In this document: piece after piece, positions 18,310-25,931 of the stretch
How positions within the stretch are numbered: the stretch's first letter is position 1
Layout of the letters: every line of letters begins with the position of its first letter
Assembly: GCA_036504095.1 (NCBI GenBank)
Contig: DASXVS010000043.1
Location: 1-64,000 of the forward strand
Length of the DNA: 64,000 bases
Source: Armatimonadota bacterium
Lineage (GTDB): Bacteria > Armatimonadota > DTGP01 > JAKQQT01
Direction of reading: 5' to 3'
The notes under the pieces: generated by a model
What the model saw: only the letters and a program-made list of their open reading frames with translations
What the model was told of the DNA's origin: nothing
Databases searched by the model: none
Program-made: the position numbers and the translations under genes

Positions 18310-19080
18310 CTATTCGGCCGGCATCTGATCGATAATAACTTCACAGTGCGCGCGGCGGAGCACACTCTCCGACGCATCGTCGTCGGCCCGCCCCTCGCCC
18401 GGCGGCCGGCTCAGAACCAGGGTCTTGATCTTGAGCGTCTCGACCATCTGAAGGACGCCCTCGTTCCGGTCCCGGCTTCGCTGGATATGGCGGAACGGGC
18501 GCAGGCCGTATTTCCGCACGGTCGCCTCGCACTGGTCCAGCAGCGCCTGGGCAGCGTCCTCGGCCTCCGGCATGGGGGTGTTCAGCGGCATCGTGCGGGG
18601 AACGGTGAGCAGGTAAACCAGGTGAATATCGGATTTCGCGTCGCGCCCGAGACGGCACGCGGTTGAAACGGCGTGCTCCGCCGCGTCCGGGTAAAGCAGC
18701 GGAACAAGGGTCCCCGTTCCCTGAACGGCCGTGCTCGTGTCCGCGATTCCACCGGCCTGCAGCGACTTCCTCGCCTCATCGACAGTGGAAGCGATCGGGA
18801 GGCGGCTGCGAAGCCCCGGCACCGATTTCAGCGTCGCGAGGACGTTCTCAGGAAGCTGCGCCAGCACCATGCGCGCGTCCGCGGATTCGATAAAGTGGAT
18901 GGCGTCAAGAAACGTCTCGCCACCCTCGGAGGTAACGTCTGCCAAATGCGTGCAGTCGATGATGATGCCGTGCGGATGCTTCCGCAGCAGCAGGTTCGTC
19001 ACCGCCTTGATGGTCAGCCACTGGTTGTCCCGTATGTCGCCGTACAGGCGAACGCTGTCTTCACGCGCTTCAACTATCAT
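18310..19080 (-). CDS. STAS domain fused to UspA-like domain
   Basis: 256 residues. Residues 1-105 look like a STAS/anti-sigma-antagonist fold: a conserved strand HGIIIDCTHLADVTSEGGET, with T50 and S51 near the usual phospho-Ser position, then FIESADARMVLAQLPENV. Residues about 120-256 look like a universal stress protein: an LVPLLYPDAAEHAVSTACRLG start, DIHLVYLLTVP, and a C-terminal VETLKIKTLVLSRPPGEGR.. SVLRRAHCEVIII-type end. No membrane segments, so not a SulP transporter fragment. A signalling role (partner switching or stress) is inferred. A strong promoter lies just upstream. Confidence 0.6.
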   Translation of the reverse strand: MIVEAREDSVRLYGDIRDNQWLTIKAVTNLLLRKHPHGIIIDCTHLADVTSEGGETFLDAIHFIESADARMVLAQLPENVLATLKSVPGLRSRLPIASTVDEARKSLQAGGIADTSTAVQGTGTLVPLLYPDAAEHAVSTACRLGRDAKSDIHLVYLLTVPRTMPLNTPMPEAEDAAQALLDQCEATVRKYGLRPFRHIQRSRDRNEGVLQMVETLKIKTLVLSRPPGEGRADDDASESVLRRAHCEVIIDQMPAE

Positions 19081-19127
19081 TCCGCACGCACCTCTGAACC
19101 AACACCAGAATTGTTATAGTACACCTG

Positions 19128-19156
19128 ATTATAGCAGGCGCCTTGCAGTTTGTCTA
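19128..19156 (-). promoter_or_regulatory. Sigma-70 promoter for the STAS-UspA gene
   Basis: On the minus strand: TAGACA (19,156-19,151), 17-bp spacer, TATAAT (19,133-19,128), with TGC before the -10 (extended). Predicted start of transcription near 19,121, giving about 40 bases of leader. The downstream TGTACTATAACAAT at 19,110-19,123 overlaps the start site and could be an operator. Confidence 0.75.
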
Positions 19157-19166
19157 CGCGCGGCGC

Positions 19167-19511
19167 TCACCGTTTGGCCCGGCTGGATCGGCCGTCCACA
19201 ACGATGAGCATCCCCCGTAGACTGCCTCCCCGGAGCACCCGCACGAGGCGGCGCAGAACGCTGCGCTCGGCCGTGACCAGGTCCTTCAACACAACGATGC
19301 CCGCGTAACGCCTCGGCGCGAAATGCGAGCGGGACGTGAAGTCGCTATCCGCCGTCACCAGTACCGCCTTCATCCCGGCCGCCAACGCCGCGACTTCTTC
19401 GTCCGTCGCCCGAGGGTCCGCCACGTCTACGACGCGCTCAACGCGAAAACCCTCCTCCAGAAGCGCGTCGATGATCGGTCCGGGAACACAGTGATCTGCC
19501 AATATCTTCAC
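19167..19511 (-). CDS. DUF5615 PIN-like protein
   Basis: 114 residues from a GTG at 19,511. MKILADHCVPGPIIDALLEE, then ATDEEVAALAAG and AVLVTADSDFTSR match the DUF5615 family, a small PIN-like fold with acidic residues D6 and the TADSDF aspartates in the predicted metal site. Such proteins often pair with a DUF433-type antitoxin, but none is adjacent. Whether it is an active toxin is unknown. Confidence 0.75.
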   Translation of the reverse strand: MKILADHCVPGPIIDALLEEGFRVERVVDVADPRATDEEVAALAAGMKAVLVTADSDFTSRSHFAPRRYAGIVVLKDLVTAERSVLRRLVRVLRGGSLRGMLIVVDGRSSRAKR

Positions 19512-19579
19512 TCATTCATCTTAACCCTTCCGCATTCCTCCGGTCCGTCATCGGTCGACGCAAGCTTCCCGGGGCGGCA

Positions 19580-19585
19580 TATAAT
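19580..19585 (+). promoter_or_regulatory. Likely -10 box of the grpE operon
   Basis: TATAAT 48 bases before the grpE ATG. The best -35 candidate (TCGACG, 19,555-19,560) is 19 bp upstream and only a partial match, so the -35 is unsure. No CIRCE element was seen. Confidence 0.5.
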
Positions 19586-19632
19586 GCTTATACGCGTTGC
19601 GCCGTGCAGCGCAGGTAATATCTGAAACGCTT

Positions 19633-20169
19633 ATGTCTCAACACTCAAAGAAAAACACAATCATCGAAGATCAGCCGTCACCGGCGGAAGCGACGGCGGA
19701 TTCTGCTTCGCCGGACACAGCGATCGCCGCGTTGGAAGAAAGAGTCCGCGCCGCCGAAGACGCGGCTCTTCGGTCAACGGCTGAATTCCAGAACCTGAAA
19801 CGCCGCCAGCGCGAGGAGATGGAACGCCTTCAGGATACCGCGACCAAGGAACTCGTCCTTTCCCTGCTGCCGGTCGTGGACGACCTGGAGCGCGCCCTCG
19901 ACGCGGCCGGATCCACCGCGAACTCTGAAGCGTTGAAGAATGGCGTCGAACTGACGCTGACCAAATTGCTCGCCGCGCTCGGAACCGTCGGCGTCCAGAA
20001 ACTGCCCGCCGTCGGCGAACAGTTCGACCCGTTCCTCCACGAGGCGGCGATGCAGCTTGAACCATCCGAATCGTACCCCTCGGGGACTATCGCACAGGAA
20101 CTCCGTTCGGGCTATACCCAGCACGGGCACGTCATCCGGCCCAGCCTCGTCGGCGTCGCGCACGACTGA
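19633..20169 (+). CDS. grpE: Nucleotide exchange factor GrpE
   Basis: 178 residues from the ATG at 19,633 (MSQHSKKNT). GrpE releases ADP from DnaK in the Hsp70 cycle. An acidic disordered N-terminus, a long coiled coil (about 35-80) with AEFQNLKRRQREEMERLQ, then KELVLSLLPVVDDLERAL and the C-terminal wing QFDPFLHEAAMQLEPSESYPSGTI are characteristic. dnaK and dnaJ are not adjacent. It heads a plus-strand run ending at ybaB. Confidence 0.92.
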   Translation: MSQHSKKNTIIEDQPSPAEATADSASPDTAIAALEERVRAAEDAALRSTAEFQNLKRRQREEMERLQDTATKELVLSLLPVVDDLERALDAAGSTANSEALKNGVELTLTKLLAALGTVGVQKLPAVGEQFDPFLHEAAMQLEPSESYPSGTIAQELRSGYTQHGHVIRPSLVGVAHD

Positions 20170-20192
20170 CCCATTCCCTGAGAAATGAGAAT

Positions 20193-20558
20193 ATGACGGA
20201 CACACAACAAACCACAGCCTCCGCCCTGCTTGACGCAATAGCCCGATACGATGCAGACGCGATCTCATCCATCGTAACGGATGACGCCCTTCTCCTCGTT
20301 CCCGAGCGCCCAGCCTATGTGGGTCCGGAAGGCGCGGCGGAGATGATCCGCGACCTGTCACGCACATTCGTCGAGTGGAACCCCAGGGCGCTGCGTGTCG
20401 CATCGGAGGCCGGCGTCTCGACCGTCGAGTGGACCTGCACCATCACCGATTTTGGCGGGTCTGAATCTTGCCTGGACGGCTGTACTGTCCTGGATTTCCG
20501 GGACGGCAAAATACAGCGCGCCCGATTCTACTTCCGTCCGGAAGACAGAGACCAATAG
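20193..20558 (+). CDS. NTF2-like (SnoaL/DUF4440-type) protein
   Basis: 121 residues. ALLDAIARYDADAISSIVTDDALL, then VGPEGAAEMIRDL and LDFRDGKIQRARFYF are the alpha-helix and sheet elements of the NTF2-like cone fold. These proteins range from ketosteroid-isomerase-like enzymes to ligand binders; the substrate cannot be named. It lies 23 bp after grpE and 5 bp before the next gene. Confidence 0.75.
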   Translation: MTDTQQTTASALLDAIARYDADAISSIVTDDALLLVPERPAYVGPEGAAEMIRDLSRTFVEWNPRALRVASEAGVSTVEWTCTITDFGGSESCLDGCTVLDFRDGKIQRARFYFRPEDRDQ

Positions 20559-20563
20559 CTCCG

Positions 20564-21100
20564 GTGCCAAACGCTCCTCTGTTATTCGCTTTGGGGCTGC
20601 CGAATTCGCTCGCCGGGTCTACGGTGTTCACGGCCCTGGTGCTGTCCGCCACGTATGCGCTGCTTCGTGCCCTCATCAGAGTCGAGCCGATGCGCCGCCC
20701 CGCGAACGGAAGCATCGATGAGGACGAAATGCCGCCATCCGATGAGAGCGGCGTCGAATATGGTTCGACGGCGGATTCCGAACCGGTCGAGGAACCCGGG
20801 CCGGCGACAATCACCGCCGGAACGGTTGAGGTTGAGCCCGCCGGCCGCCCCGTCTCGCTGGAGGCCCTCATGGTTCACGGCATCCACATCGCGGTGGGCA
20901 ATCCCGTTGCGCACGTGATGCAGGCGGTGCGCAGAGGCGATTCGACCGCGGCGCCTGTCATCGAGAAGGACAATGCGGGCCGCGCCACACGGGTGACCCG
21001 CGAATACAAGATCGACCAACAGGCGATCCAGTTCGTATTTGAACGCGATGCACCGGACGACCACCTCTTGCTGACAGACATACAGATTCTCAACGATTAG
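20564..21100 (+). CDS. Single-TM hypothetical protein upstream of dnaX
   Basis: 178 residues from the GTG at 20,564, six bases after the NTF2-like stop codon; the longer frame to 20,468 would overlap that gene. A hydrophobic segment (about 10-30) is followed by an acidic linker rich in Glu/Asp/Pro and a C-terminal domain (VSLEALMVHGIHIAVGNPV.. REYKIDQQAIQFVFERD) that I do not recognise. Type II membrane topology is inferred. Confidence 0.55.
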   Translation: MPNAPLLFALGLPNSLAGSTVFTALVLSATYALLRALIRVEPMRRPANGSIDEDEMPPSDESGVEYGSTADSEPVEEPGPATITAGTVEVEPAGRPVSLEALMVHGIHIAVGNPVAHVMQAVRRGDSTAAPVIEKDNAGRATRVTREYKIDQQAIQFVFERDAPDDHLLLTDIQILND

Positions 21101-21119
21101 AACCGGAGATACCGGGTCC

Positions 21120-22802
21120 GTGTCATACGTATCGCTTTACCGAAAGTACAGATCACAGGGGTTCGACGAGGTCCTCGGGCAGCGTCACGTCACCCAGACC
21201 CTGAAGAACGCCCTCGCCGCGGGGCGTGTCCCCCACGCCTACCTGTTCACGGGCCCCCGTGGTACCGGCAAGACCTCCACGGCCCGCATACTGGCCAAGG
21301 CGCTCAACTGCACCTCGTTCGATAAGCCCACCCCAGACCCGTGCGGCCACTGCGAAGCCTGCATCCGCATCCGGGACGGCTCCAGCATGGACGTGATGGA
21401 AATCGACGCCGCCAGCACCCGCGGAATCGACGACATGCGCGAACTCAGGGAGCGTGTCAAATACGCGCCCGCTGAAGAACGATATAAAGTTTACATAGTT
21501 GACGAAGTTCATCAACTTAGCGGCGATGCGTTTAATGCGTTTCTTAAGACTTTGGAGGAACCGCCGGCTAACGTCATTTTCGTGCTGGCCACTACCGAGG
21601 TTCACAAGGTTCCCGCCACCATCCTGAGCCGGTGCCAGCGATTCGATTTCCGGCGCGGCGGGCTTGCCGACCTGAAGGAACGCATCGAGACGGTGTGCAA
21701 GGGCGAGAACTGGTCCATCACGCCAGAGGCTGTGACGGCCCTGGCCGTGGGCGCGAACGGAGGCTATCGCGATGCGCTGAGCCTGTTGGAACAGGTGGCC
21801 GCCTATACCTCCGGGGCCGGCGCAATAACGCTGGACGACGTGGGAATCGTCCTCGGCAGTATGGCCGACGAGCAGTTGCTGGCCGCCGTGGACGCCGTCA
21901 TCAAGCGCGATCCCGCCGCCTGCTTCAAGGTGGTTGACGAAGCGTTGGCCGCCGGCGTTGAGGTTCGGCAGTTCATCACCGGTCTGCGCCGGCGATTCCG
22001 TGACCTGCTGATGATCGCGGTGGGCGCGGTCACCGAGGACTCTGCCGTCGTTGCCAGCCAGCGGGAACACCTCCAGGAGCAGGCGAAGGCGCTGCCGCAG
22101 GCCGATTGCGTCTGGTGTATCGACCAGTTGAATGAAGCGGAGCGAGACCTGCGATGGTCGCCGCAGCAGCGCCTCCTGCTGGAGACAACGCTGGTGAGGC
22201 TCGCCACGCGCAGCGATCGATCCGCCGCCGCTCCGCAACCCTCCGCGCCGGCCCACGCGGCCGCAGCGGTACATGAGCGCCCGGCGGCCGCACCCGCGCC
22301 ACGAAAGCCCGCGCCACATCCGCAGCCTCCGCAGGCCGCGGCGCCGCCACAACGGTCGAACGGCCGCCAGCCAACACCCCCGCCATCGATCGACCCGCCG
22401 GACGGAGAGATCTACCACCCGACGCCGGACGACCTGCCCGGCCTCGCTGACGCGTGGGCTAGGATGGTCGCGCAGATGAAAGGCAGCAGCAAGGAGAGAA
22501 GCCGGGGCATGTCCGCGTTGCGAGTCGAACGCGGTATGCTCATTATCGGCGGACCCATTGAGATGTGGGTCGATAAATCCAATGAACTGCGCGAAAAGAT
22601 ACAGGAGTCGTTCGCCAAAGCGTATGGCAAACGCGTGCCTCTGCGCTTTATCCACGTTCCAGTCGGTCCTGGCGATGACGAGGAACGGCCGCCGGAAGCC
22701 CCGCCTGCCCGGGAGGCATCCATGCCGAGCCTTGAAGACCTGGCGGGAAGTATATTTGACGTCGGGTCGGACGACGATTCACCGAACCCATTCACGGAGT
22801 GA
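21120..22802 (+). CDS. dnaX: DNA polymerase III gamma/tau subunit
   Basis: 560 residues, GTG start. Clamp-loader AAA+ ATPase: Walker A GPRGTGKT (45-52), zinc-binding cysteines C64, C75, C78, C81, Walker B VYIVDEVHQ (124-132) and the SRC motif (ILSRCQRFDF). After the three clamp-loader domains comes a Pro/Ala-rich linker (about 370-430) and a C-terminal tau-like domain (ADAWARMVAQMKGSSKERS). No slippery A-run for a gamma frameshift was seen. An 80-base AT-rich patch covers the Walker B codons. Confidence 0.95.
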   Translation: MSYVSLYRKYRSQGFDEVLGQRHVTQTLKNALAAGRVPHAYLFTGPRGTGKTSTARILAKALNCTSFDKPTPDPCGHCEACIRIRDGSSMDVMEIDAASTRGIDDMRELRERVKYAPAEERYKVYIVDEVHQLSGDAFNAFLKTLEEPPANVIFVLATTEVHKVPATILSRCQRFDFRRGGLADLKERIETVCKGENWSITPEAVTALAVGANGGYRDALSLLEQVAAYTSGAGAITLDDVGIVLGSMADEQLLAAVDAVIKRDPAACFKVVDEALAAGVEVRQFITGLRRRFRDLLMIAVGAVTEDSAVVASQREHLQEQAKALPQADCVWCIDQLNEAERDLRWSPQQRLLLETTLVRLATRSDRSAAAPQPSAPAHAAAAVHERPAAAPAPRKPAPHPQPPQAAAPPQRSNGRQPTPPPSIDPPDGEIYHPTPDDLPGLADAWARMVAQMKGSSKERSRGMSALRVERGMLIIGGPIEMWVDKSNELREKIQESFAKAYGKRVPLRFIHVPVGPGDDEERPPEAPPAREASMPSLEDLAGSIFDVGSDDDSPNPFTE

Positions 22803-22840
22803 ACACCCCGCCCACATCGCGCGGGCAAGAGGAGATTGAT

Positions 22841-23185
22841 ATGGCCGGACCATTTGGCGGAATGCCGAACATCGCGAAGATCATGAAGGAAGCCCAGCAG
22901 ATGGGCGACAAAATGAAGAAGGTCGAGGAGGAGCTCAAGACCATCCAGGTTGAGGCGGCCAGCGGCGGCGGCATGGTCAAGGCCGTCGTGACCGGCTCCG
23001 GCGACCTCCTCTCCATTAAGATCGCCCCGGAGGTTGTAGACCCGGAGGACGTGGAAATGCTGGAGGACCTGGTGGTAACCGCCATCCGCGAAGCGCTGGA
23101 GTCCGCCCAGGAGCTGCGCGAGGAGAAGCTTGGCGGGGTCACCGCCGGCCTGCAGGGCATGAAGGTACCGGGACTGCCGTTCTAG
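22841..23185 (+). CDS. ybaB: YbaB/EbfC family nucleoid-associated protein
   Basis: 114 residues from the ATG at 22,841, which has AGAGGAG 6 bases upstream; the longer frame to 22,799 overlaps dnaX and lacks an SD. MAGPFGGMPNIAKIMKEAQQ, GGGMVKAVVTGSGDLLSIKI and DLVVTAIREAL are typical of this DNA-binding dimer. dnaX-ybaB is a common pair; the usual next gene recR is absent here. Confidence 0.93.
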   Translation: MAGPFGGMPNIAKIMKEAQQMGDKMKKVEEELKTIQVEAASGGGMVKAVVTGSGDLLSIKIAPEVVDPEDVEMLEDLVVTAIREALESAQELREEKLGGVTAGLQGMKVPGLPF

Positions 23186-23283
23186 CGGCTGAGGGCTGAG
23201 GGCCGAGGGCTGAGGGCTGAGGGCTGGGGGCTGAGGGCTGAGAGCTGAGGGCTGAGGGCTGAGAGCCGAGGGCTGAGGAATGA
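23186..23283. repeat. Heptamer minisatellite (GGGCTGA)n
   Basis: About thirteen tandem units of GGGCTGA with variants (GGGCCGA, GAGCTGA, GGGGGCTGA) fill the region after the ybaB stop codon. Short GGGCTGA/TCAGCCC runs recur near 62,766-62,800, 62,907-62,931, 52,131-52,141 and 57,444-57,466. Confidence 0.9.
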
Positions 23284-23396
23284 GGGGGTTGTAGATTCAT
23301 GGTTGGTCAGCCAATCCCCTTCCATTGAGATGGCGGGTTGGGCTTAGCGAACTCGGCCTTCGCCGGCTGCGGAATCCTCGGCGTTGGGTGACACCA

Positions 23397-25439
23397 TTAT
23401 AGCGCTGCGATCAGAGCTTCCAGGTTGGTGGTCGGCGTCTGGCACGCGAAGTCTTTGCACACATAGGCCGTAGCTTTACTGTCAACCACCTTCATCTCGG
23501 CGAGCCACGGCGCAGCGGAAAACGCCGACGAATGAAGAAGGGATGTGGTCGGCAGAAAGCGCGCCTGTACGGCTCGGACCATCGCCAGGGTGTCGGCCGA
23601 CTTCGGATCGCCTGCGATAACAACCTGGGCGGGGGGCGTGATCATAGTGTCCAGCGCGCAAAGCATGGCCGGGATGCTTTCCGGGCTATCACCGAACGTG
23701 CCCGAGGCGGCTGTCACCGTTGCCGCGCCCTTCTCGCGCCACGCCGCCTCGCCGGTCATCTCGGCAAGACGGAACAGCACGGATGCGGCGACCGAGTTTC
23801 CCGCCGGTTCGGCGCCGTCGTACTGGTGCTCGTACTGCCCGGCCGCGAACAGGAAGCCGCCCGTGTCCGGAATCCAGAACCGTTCCACCATCACCCGCGC
23901 AATGTCGATCGCCGCTGCCAGGTAGCGCACATCCAGGGAAGCCTCATAGAGATCGAGCAGGCCCTGGGCGAAGAACGCGTGGTCGTCCAGGAAACCCTCT
24001 ACCGCCACCTCGCCGTCACGATAGCGCCGGTGCAGCGTCCGCTTGTCCGCGTCCCACAGTCTGCCCAGCATGAAATCAGACGCGCTCCTGGCTGCTTGAA
24101 GATAGTCCTCGTCGCCGATTGCCCGGTACGCATGGCTGAAACCCGATATCATCAGGCCGTTCCAGCTTGTGAGAATCTTGTCGTCCAGCAATGGACGCCG
24201 ACGCAGCTCCCGAGTGCGCAGGAGGATCTCCATCGAATCGCTCAGCAGCTCGCGGACGTTCCGTTCGCTGATGCCGTATTCCTCGGACAAGCCCTCCGTG
24301 CTCGCGGAAACCGAGAGGACCGTCTCGCCGCGCTCGAAATTGCCTTCGTCCGTCACGCCGAAGTAGGCGTTCACGATCCGCGCGGTCTTCTCGCCAAGGG
24401 CCGCCTCGGTTTGCTTCGGAGTCCACGTGTAGAAGGCGCCCTCGCGGGACACCCCGGTCGCATCGACGCTGTCCGCGTCCTCGGCGCTGTAGAACGCGCC
24501 TTCGGGGCTGGTCAGATCGCGCCGCACGTAGGTCGCGATGTCGTACACGATGCCGGCCAGGTCGCCATTGAGCGTTAACTGGAATGCGTGCGCTGCAACG
24601 CTCATCAACTGGGCCTGGTCATAGAGCATCTTCTCGAAGTGCGGGACGCCCCAATGCGCGTCAACACTGTAACGCGAGAACCCGCCACCGAGATGGTCGT
24701 GGATGCCGCCGACCGCCATAGACCGGAGCGTCTGGACGACCATGCCCAGTGCTTCCTGATCTCCGGTGCGTGCGTGATATCGCAGGAGGAACTCGAGGCC
24801 CGCCGGGCGAGGGAACTTGGGCGCCCGCCCGAACCCGCCGTTCTGGTGGTCAAACAGGCCGTCGAACGCTGCGTAGCCGGCGTCGAGCGTGAACTCGCCG
24901 ATCTCCGGTCGCTCCGCCGCGTTGGCCGCGCCGAGGCCATCCAGCGCGGCCGCGACCTTGGCCGCTTGCGAACGGAAGCCGTCCGGGTAGGTGGTCCACA
25001 ACTCGTGGATGCGGTGCAAAACGTCCACGAAGCCGGGCCGGCCGAACGCGGAGGTGGGCGGAAAATAGGTACCTCCGTAGAACGGCTCTAGATCGGGCGT
25101 GAGCCACACAGAAAGCGGCCAGCCACCCTGCTGCCCCATCGCCTGGACGGCGAGCATGAAGCGGTGGTCCACGTCCGGCCGCTCCTCGCGGTCGACCTTC
25201 ACGTTGATGAAATACCGGTTCATCACGTCCGCCACGTCCGGGTTTTCGAACGACTCGCGCTCCATCACGTGGCACCAGTGGCACGTGGAGTAGCCGATGG
25301 AGACGAAGAGCGGTTTGTCCTCCGCCTTCGCCAGGGCGAGCGTTTCGTCGTTCCACGCGCGCCACTCAACGGGGTTGTGAGCGTGCTGGAGGAGATAGGG
25401 GGACTTCTCGTGGATCAGGCTGTTGGTGTGATCAGGCAT
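23397..25439 (-). CDS. YyaL-type thioredoxin-domain protein (DUF255, SPATA20 family)
   Basis: 680 residues, normal length. The N-terminal thioredoxin-like domain has [19 protein letters not shown] and the C53-HW-C56 motif; the rest is an (alpha/alpha)6 barrel similar to N-acylglucosamine epimerases and GH76/88 folds ([42 protein letters not shown]). The cellular role is poorly defined; a redox or sugar-linked function is suggested by the fold. Convergent with ybaB across the heptamer array. Confidence 0.9.
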   Translation of the reverse strand: MPDHTNSLIHEKSPYLLQHAHNPVEWRAWNDETLALAKAEDKPLFVSIGYSTCHWCHVMERESFENPDVADVMNRYFINVKVDREERPDVDHRFMLAVQAMGQQGGWPLSVWLTPDLEPFYGGTYFPPTSAFGRPGFVDVLHRIHELWTTYPDGFRSQAAKVAAALDGLGAANAAERPEIGEFTLDAGYAAFDGLFDHQNGGFGRAPKFPRPAGLEFLLRYHARTGDQEALGMVVQTLRSMAVGGIHDHLGGGFSRYSVDAHWGVPHFEKMLYDQAQLMSVAAHAFQLTLNGDLAGIVYDIATYVRRDLTSPEGAFYSAEDADSVDATGVSREGAFYTWTPKQTEAALGEKTARIVNAYFGVTDEGNFERGETVLSVSASTEGLSEEYGISERNVRELLSDSMEILLRTRELRRRPLLDDKILTSWNGLMISGFSHAYRAIGDEDYLQAARSASDFMLGRLWDADKRTLHRRYRDGEVAVEGFLDDHAFFAQGLLDLYEASLDVRYLAAAIDIARVMVERFWIPDTGGFLFAAGQYEHQYDGAEPAGNSVAASVLFRLAEMTGEAAWREKGAATVTAASGTFGDSPESIPAMLCALDTMITPPAQVVIAGDPKSADTLAMVRAVQARFLPTTSLLHSSAFSAAPWLAEMKVVDSKATAYVCKDFACQTPTTNLEALIAAL

Positions 25440-25526
25440 ACCGTAAGAACCACGCGACGTGGTCTTTGATTCCGTCTGGCGCTTCCCGGTCCATCAAACG
25501 CGGAGAGGTGACACCGCAATCGGCAG

Positions 25527-25742
25527 TCAGACCGATACGTTCACCGCTTCTGCAACATGGCGCGGTGGAGGGATCGGCTGCCCTTGTTCCTGTAAGACCT
25601 CGATGTAGACCGCGATGGCCTCGCGTACGTTGAGTTGGGCATCAGCAAGAGTGTCGCCCAGGCTCACGCAACCGGGAAGATCCGGCACGATGGCGCCCCA
25701 GTTGGTCTCACCCTTCTCATACAGGACCGTATACTCGGCCAT
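25527..25742 (-). CDS. hicB: HicB-family antitoxin
   Basis: 71 residues. YTVLYEKGETNWGAIVPDLPGCVSLGDTLADAQ.. NVREAIAVYIE is the short HicB form with the degenerate RNase-H-like fold and no separate DNA-binding domain. HicB normally neutralises the mRNA interferase HicA. The upstream hicA, 5 bp away, is broken, so this is an orphan antitoxin. Confidence 0.85.
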   Translation of the reverse strand: MAEYTVLYEKGETNWGAIVPDLPGCVSLGDTLADAQLNVREAIAVYIEVLQEQGQPIPPPRHVAEAVNVSV

Positions 25743-25747
25743 TGTCT

Positions 25748-25878
25748 CTACCTCAAGCCGGCTTGCTTCAGGATGGCCCTCAGCGTTCCCGGCGGTATGT
25801 CATCACTTGGATGCCCTTCGTGCGAACGAGGAACCAACCGTCATCCCTGATCATCAAGAGAACGTCGCGCACTTTCAT
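25748..25878 (-). pseudogene. hicA: hicA toxin with internal deletion and frameshift
   Basis: From the ATG at 25,878 the frame reads MKVRDVLLMIRDDGWFLVRTKG, the HicA N-terminus (exact alpha1-beta1). Two bases out of frame the C-terminus HPSDDIPPGTLRAILKQAGL with a final R follows, ending in TAG at 25,750-25,748, five bases before hicB. About 20 codons between them are missing, including the SH[RK] segment with the catalytic histidine. The toxin must be inactive. Confidence 0.8.
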
Positions 25879-25931
25879 GATAACACACGAACGGTAGATC
25901 GCCCATGGTCAAGCGGCTCATCGCCTTCGCC

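Noticed and set aside
21120-22802. Programmed frameshift producing gamma from dnaX
   Set aside because: No slippery A-rich heptamer is present near the expected junction.
23186-23283. CRISPR array
   Set aside because: Units are 7 bases with no spacers; this is a minisatellite. No cas gene is present.
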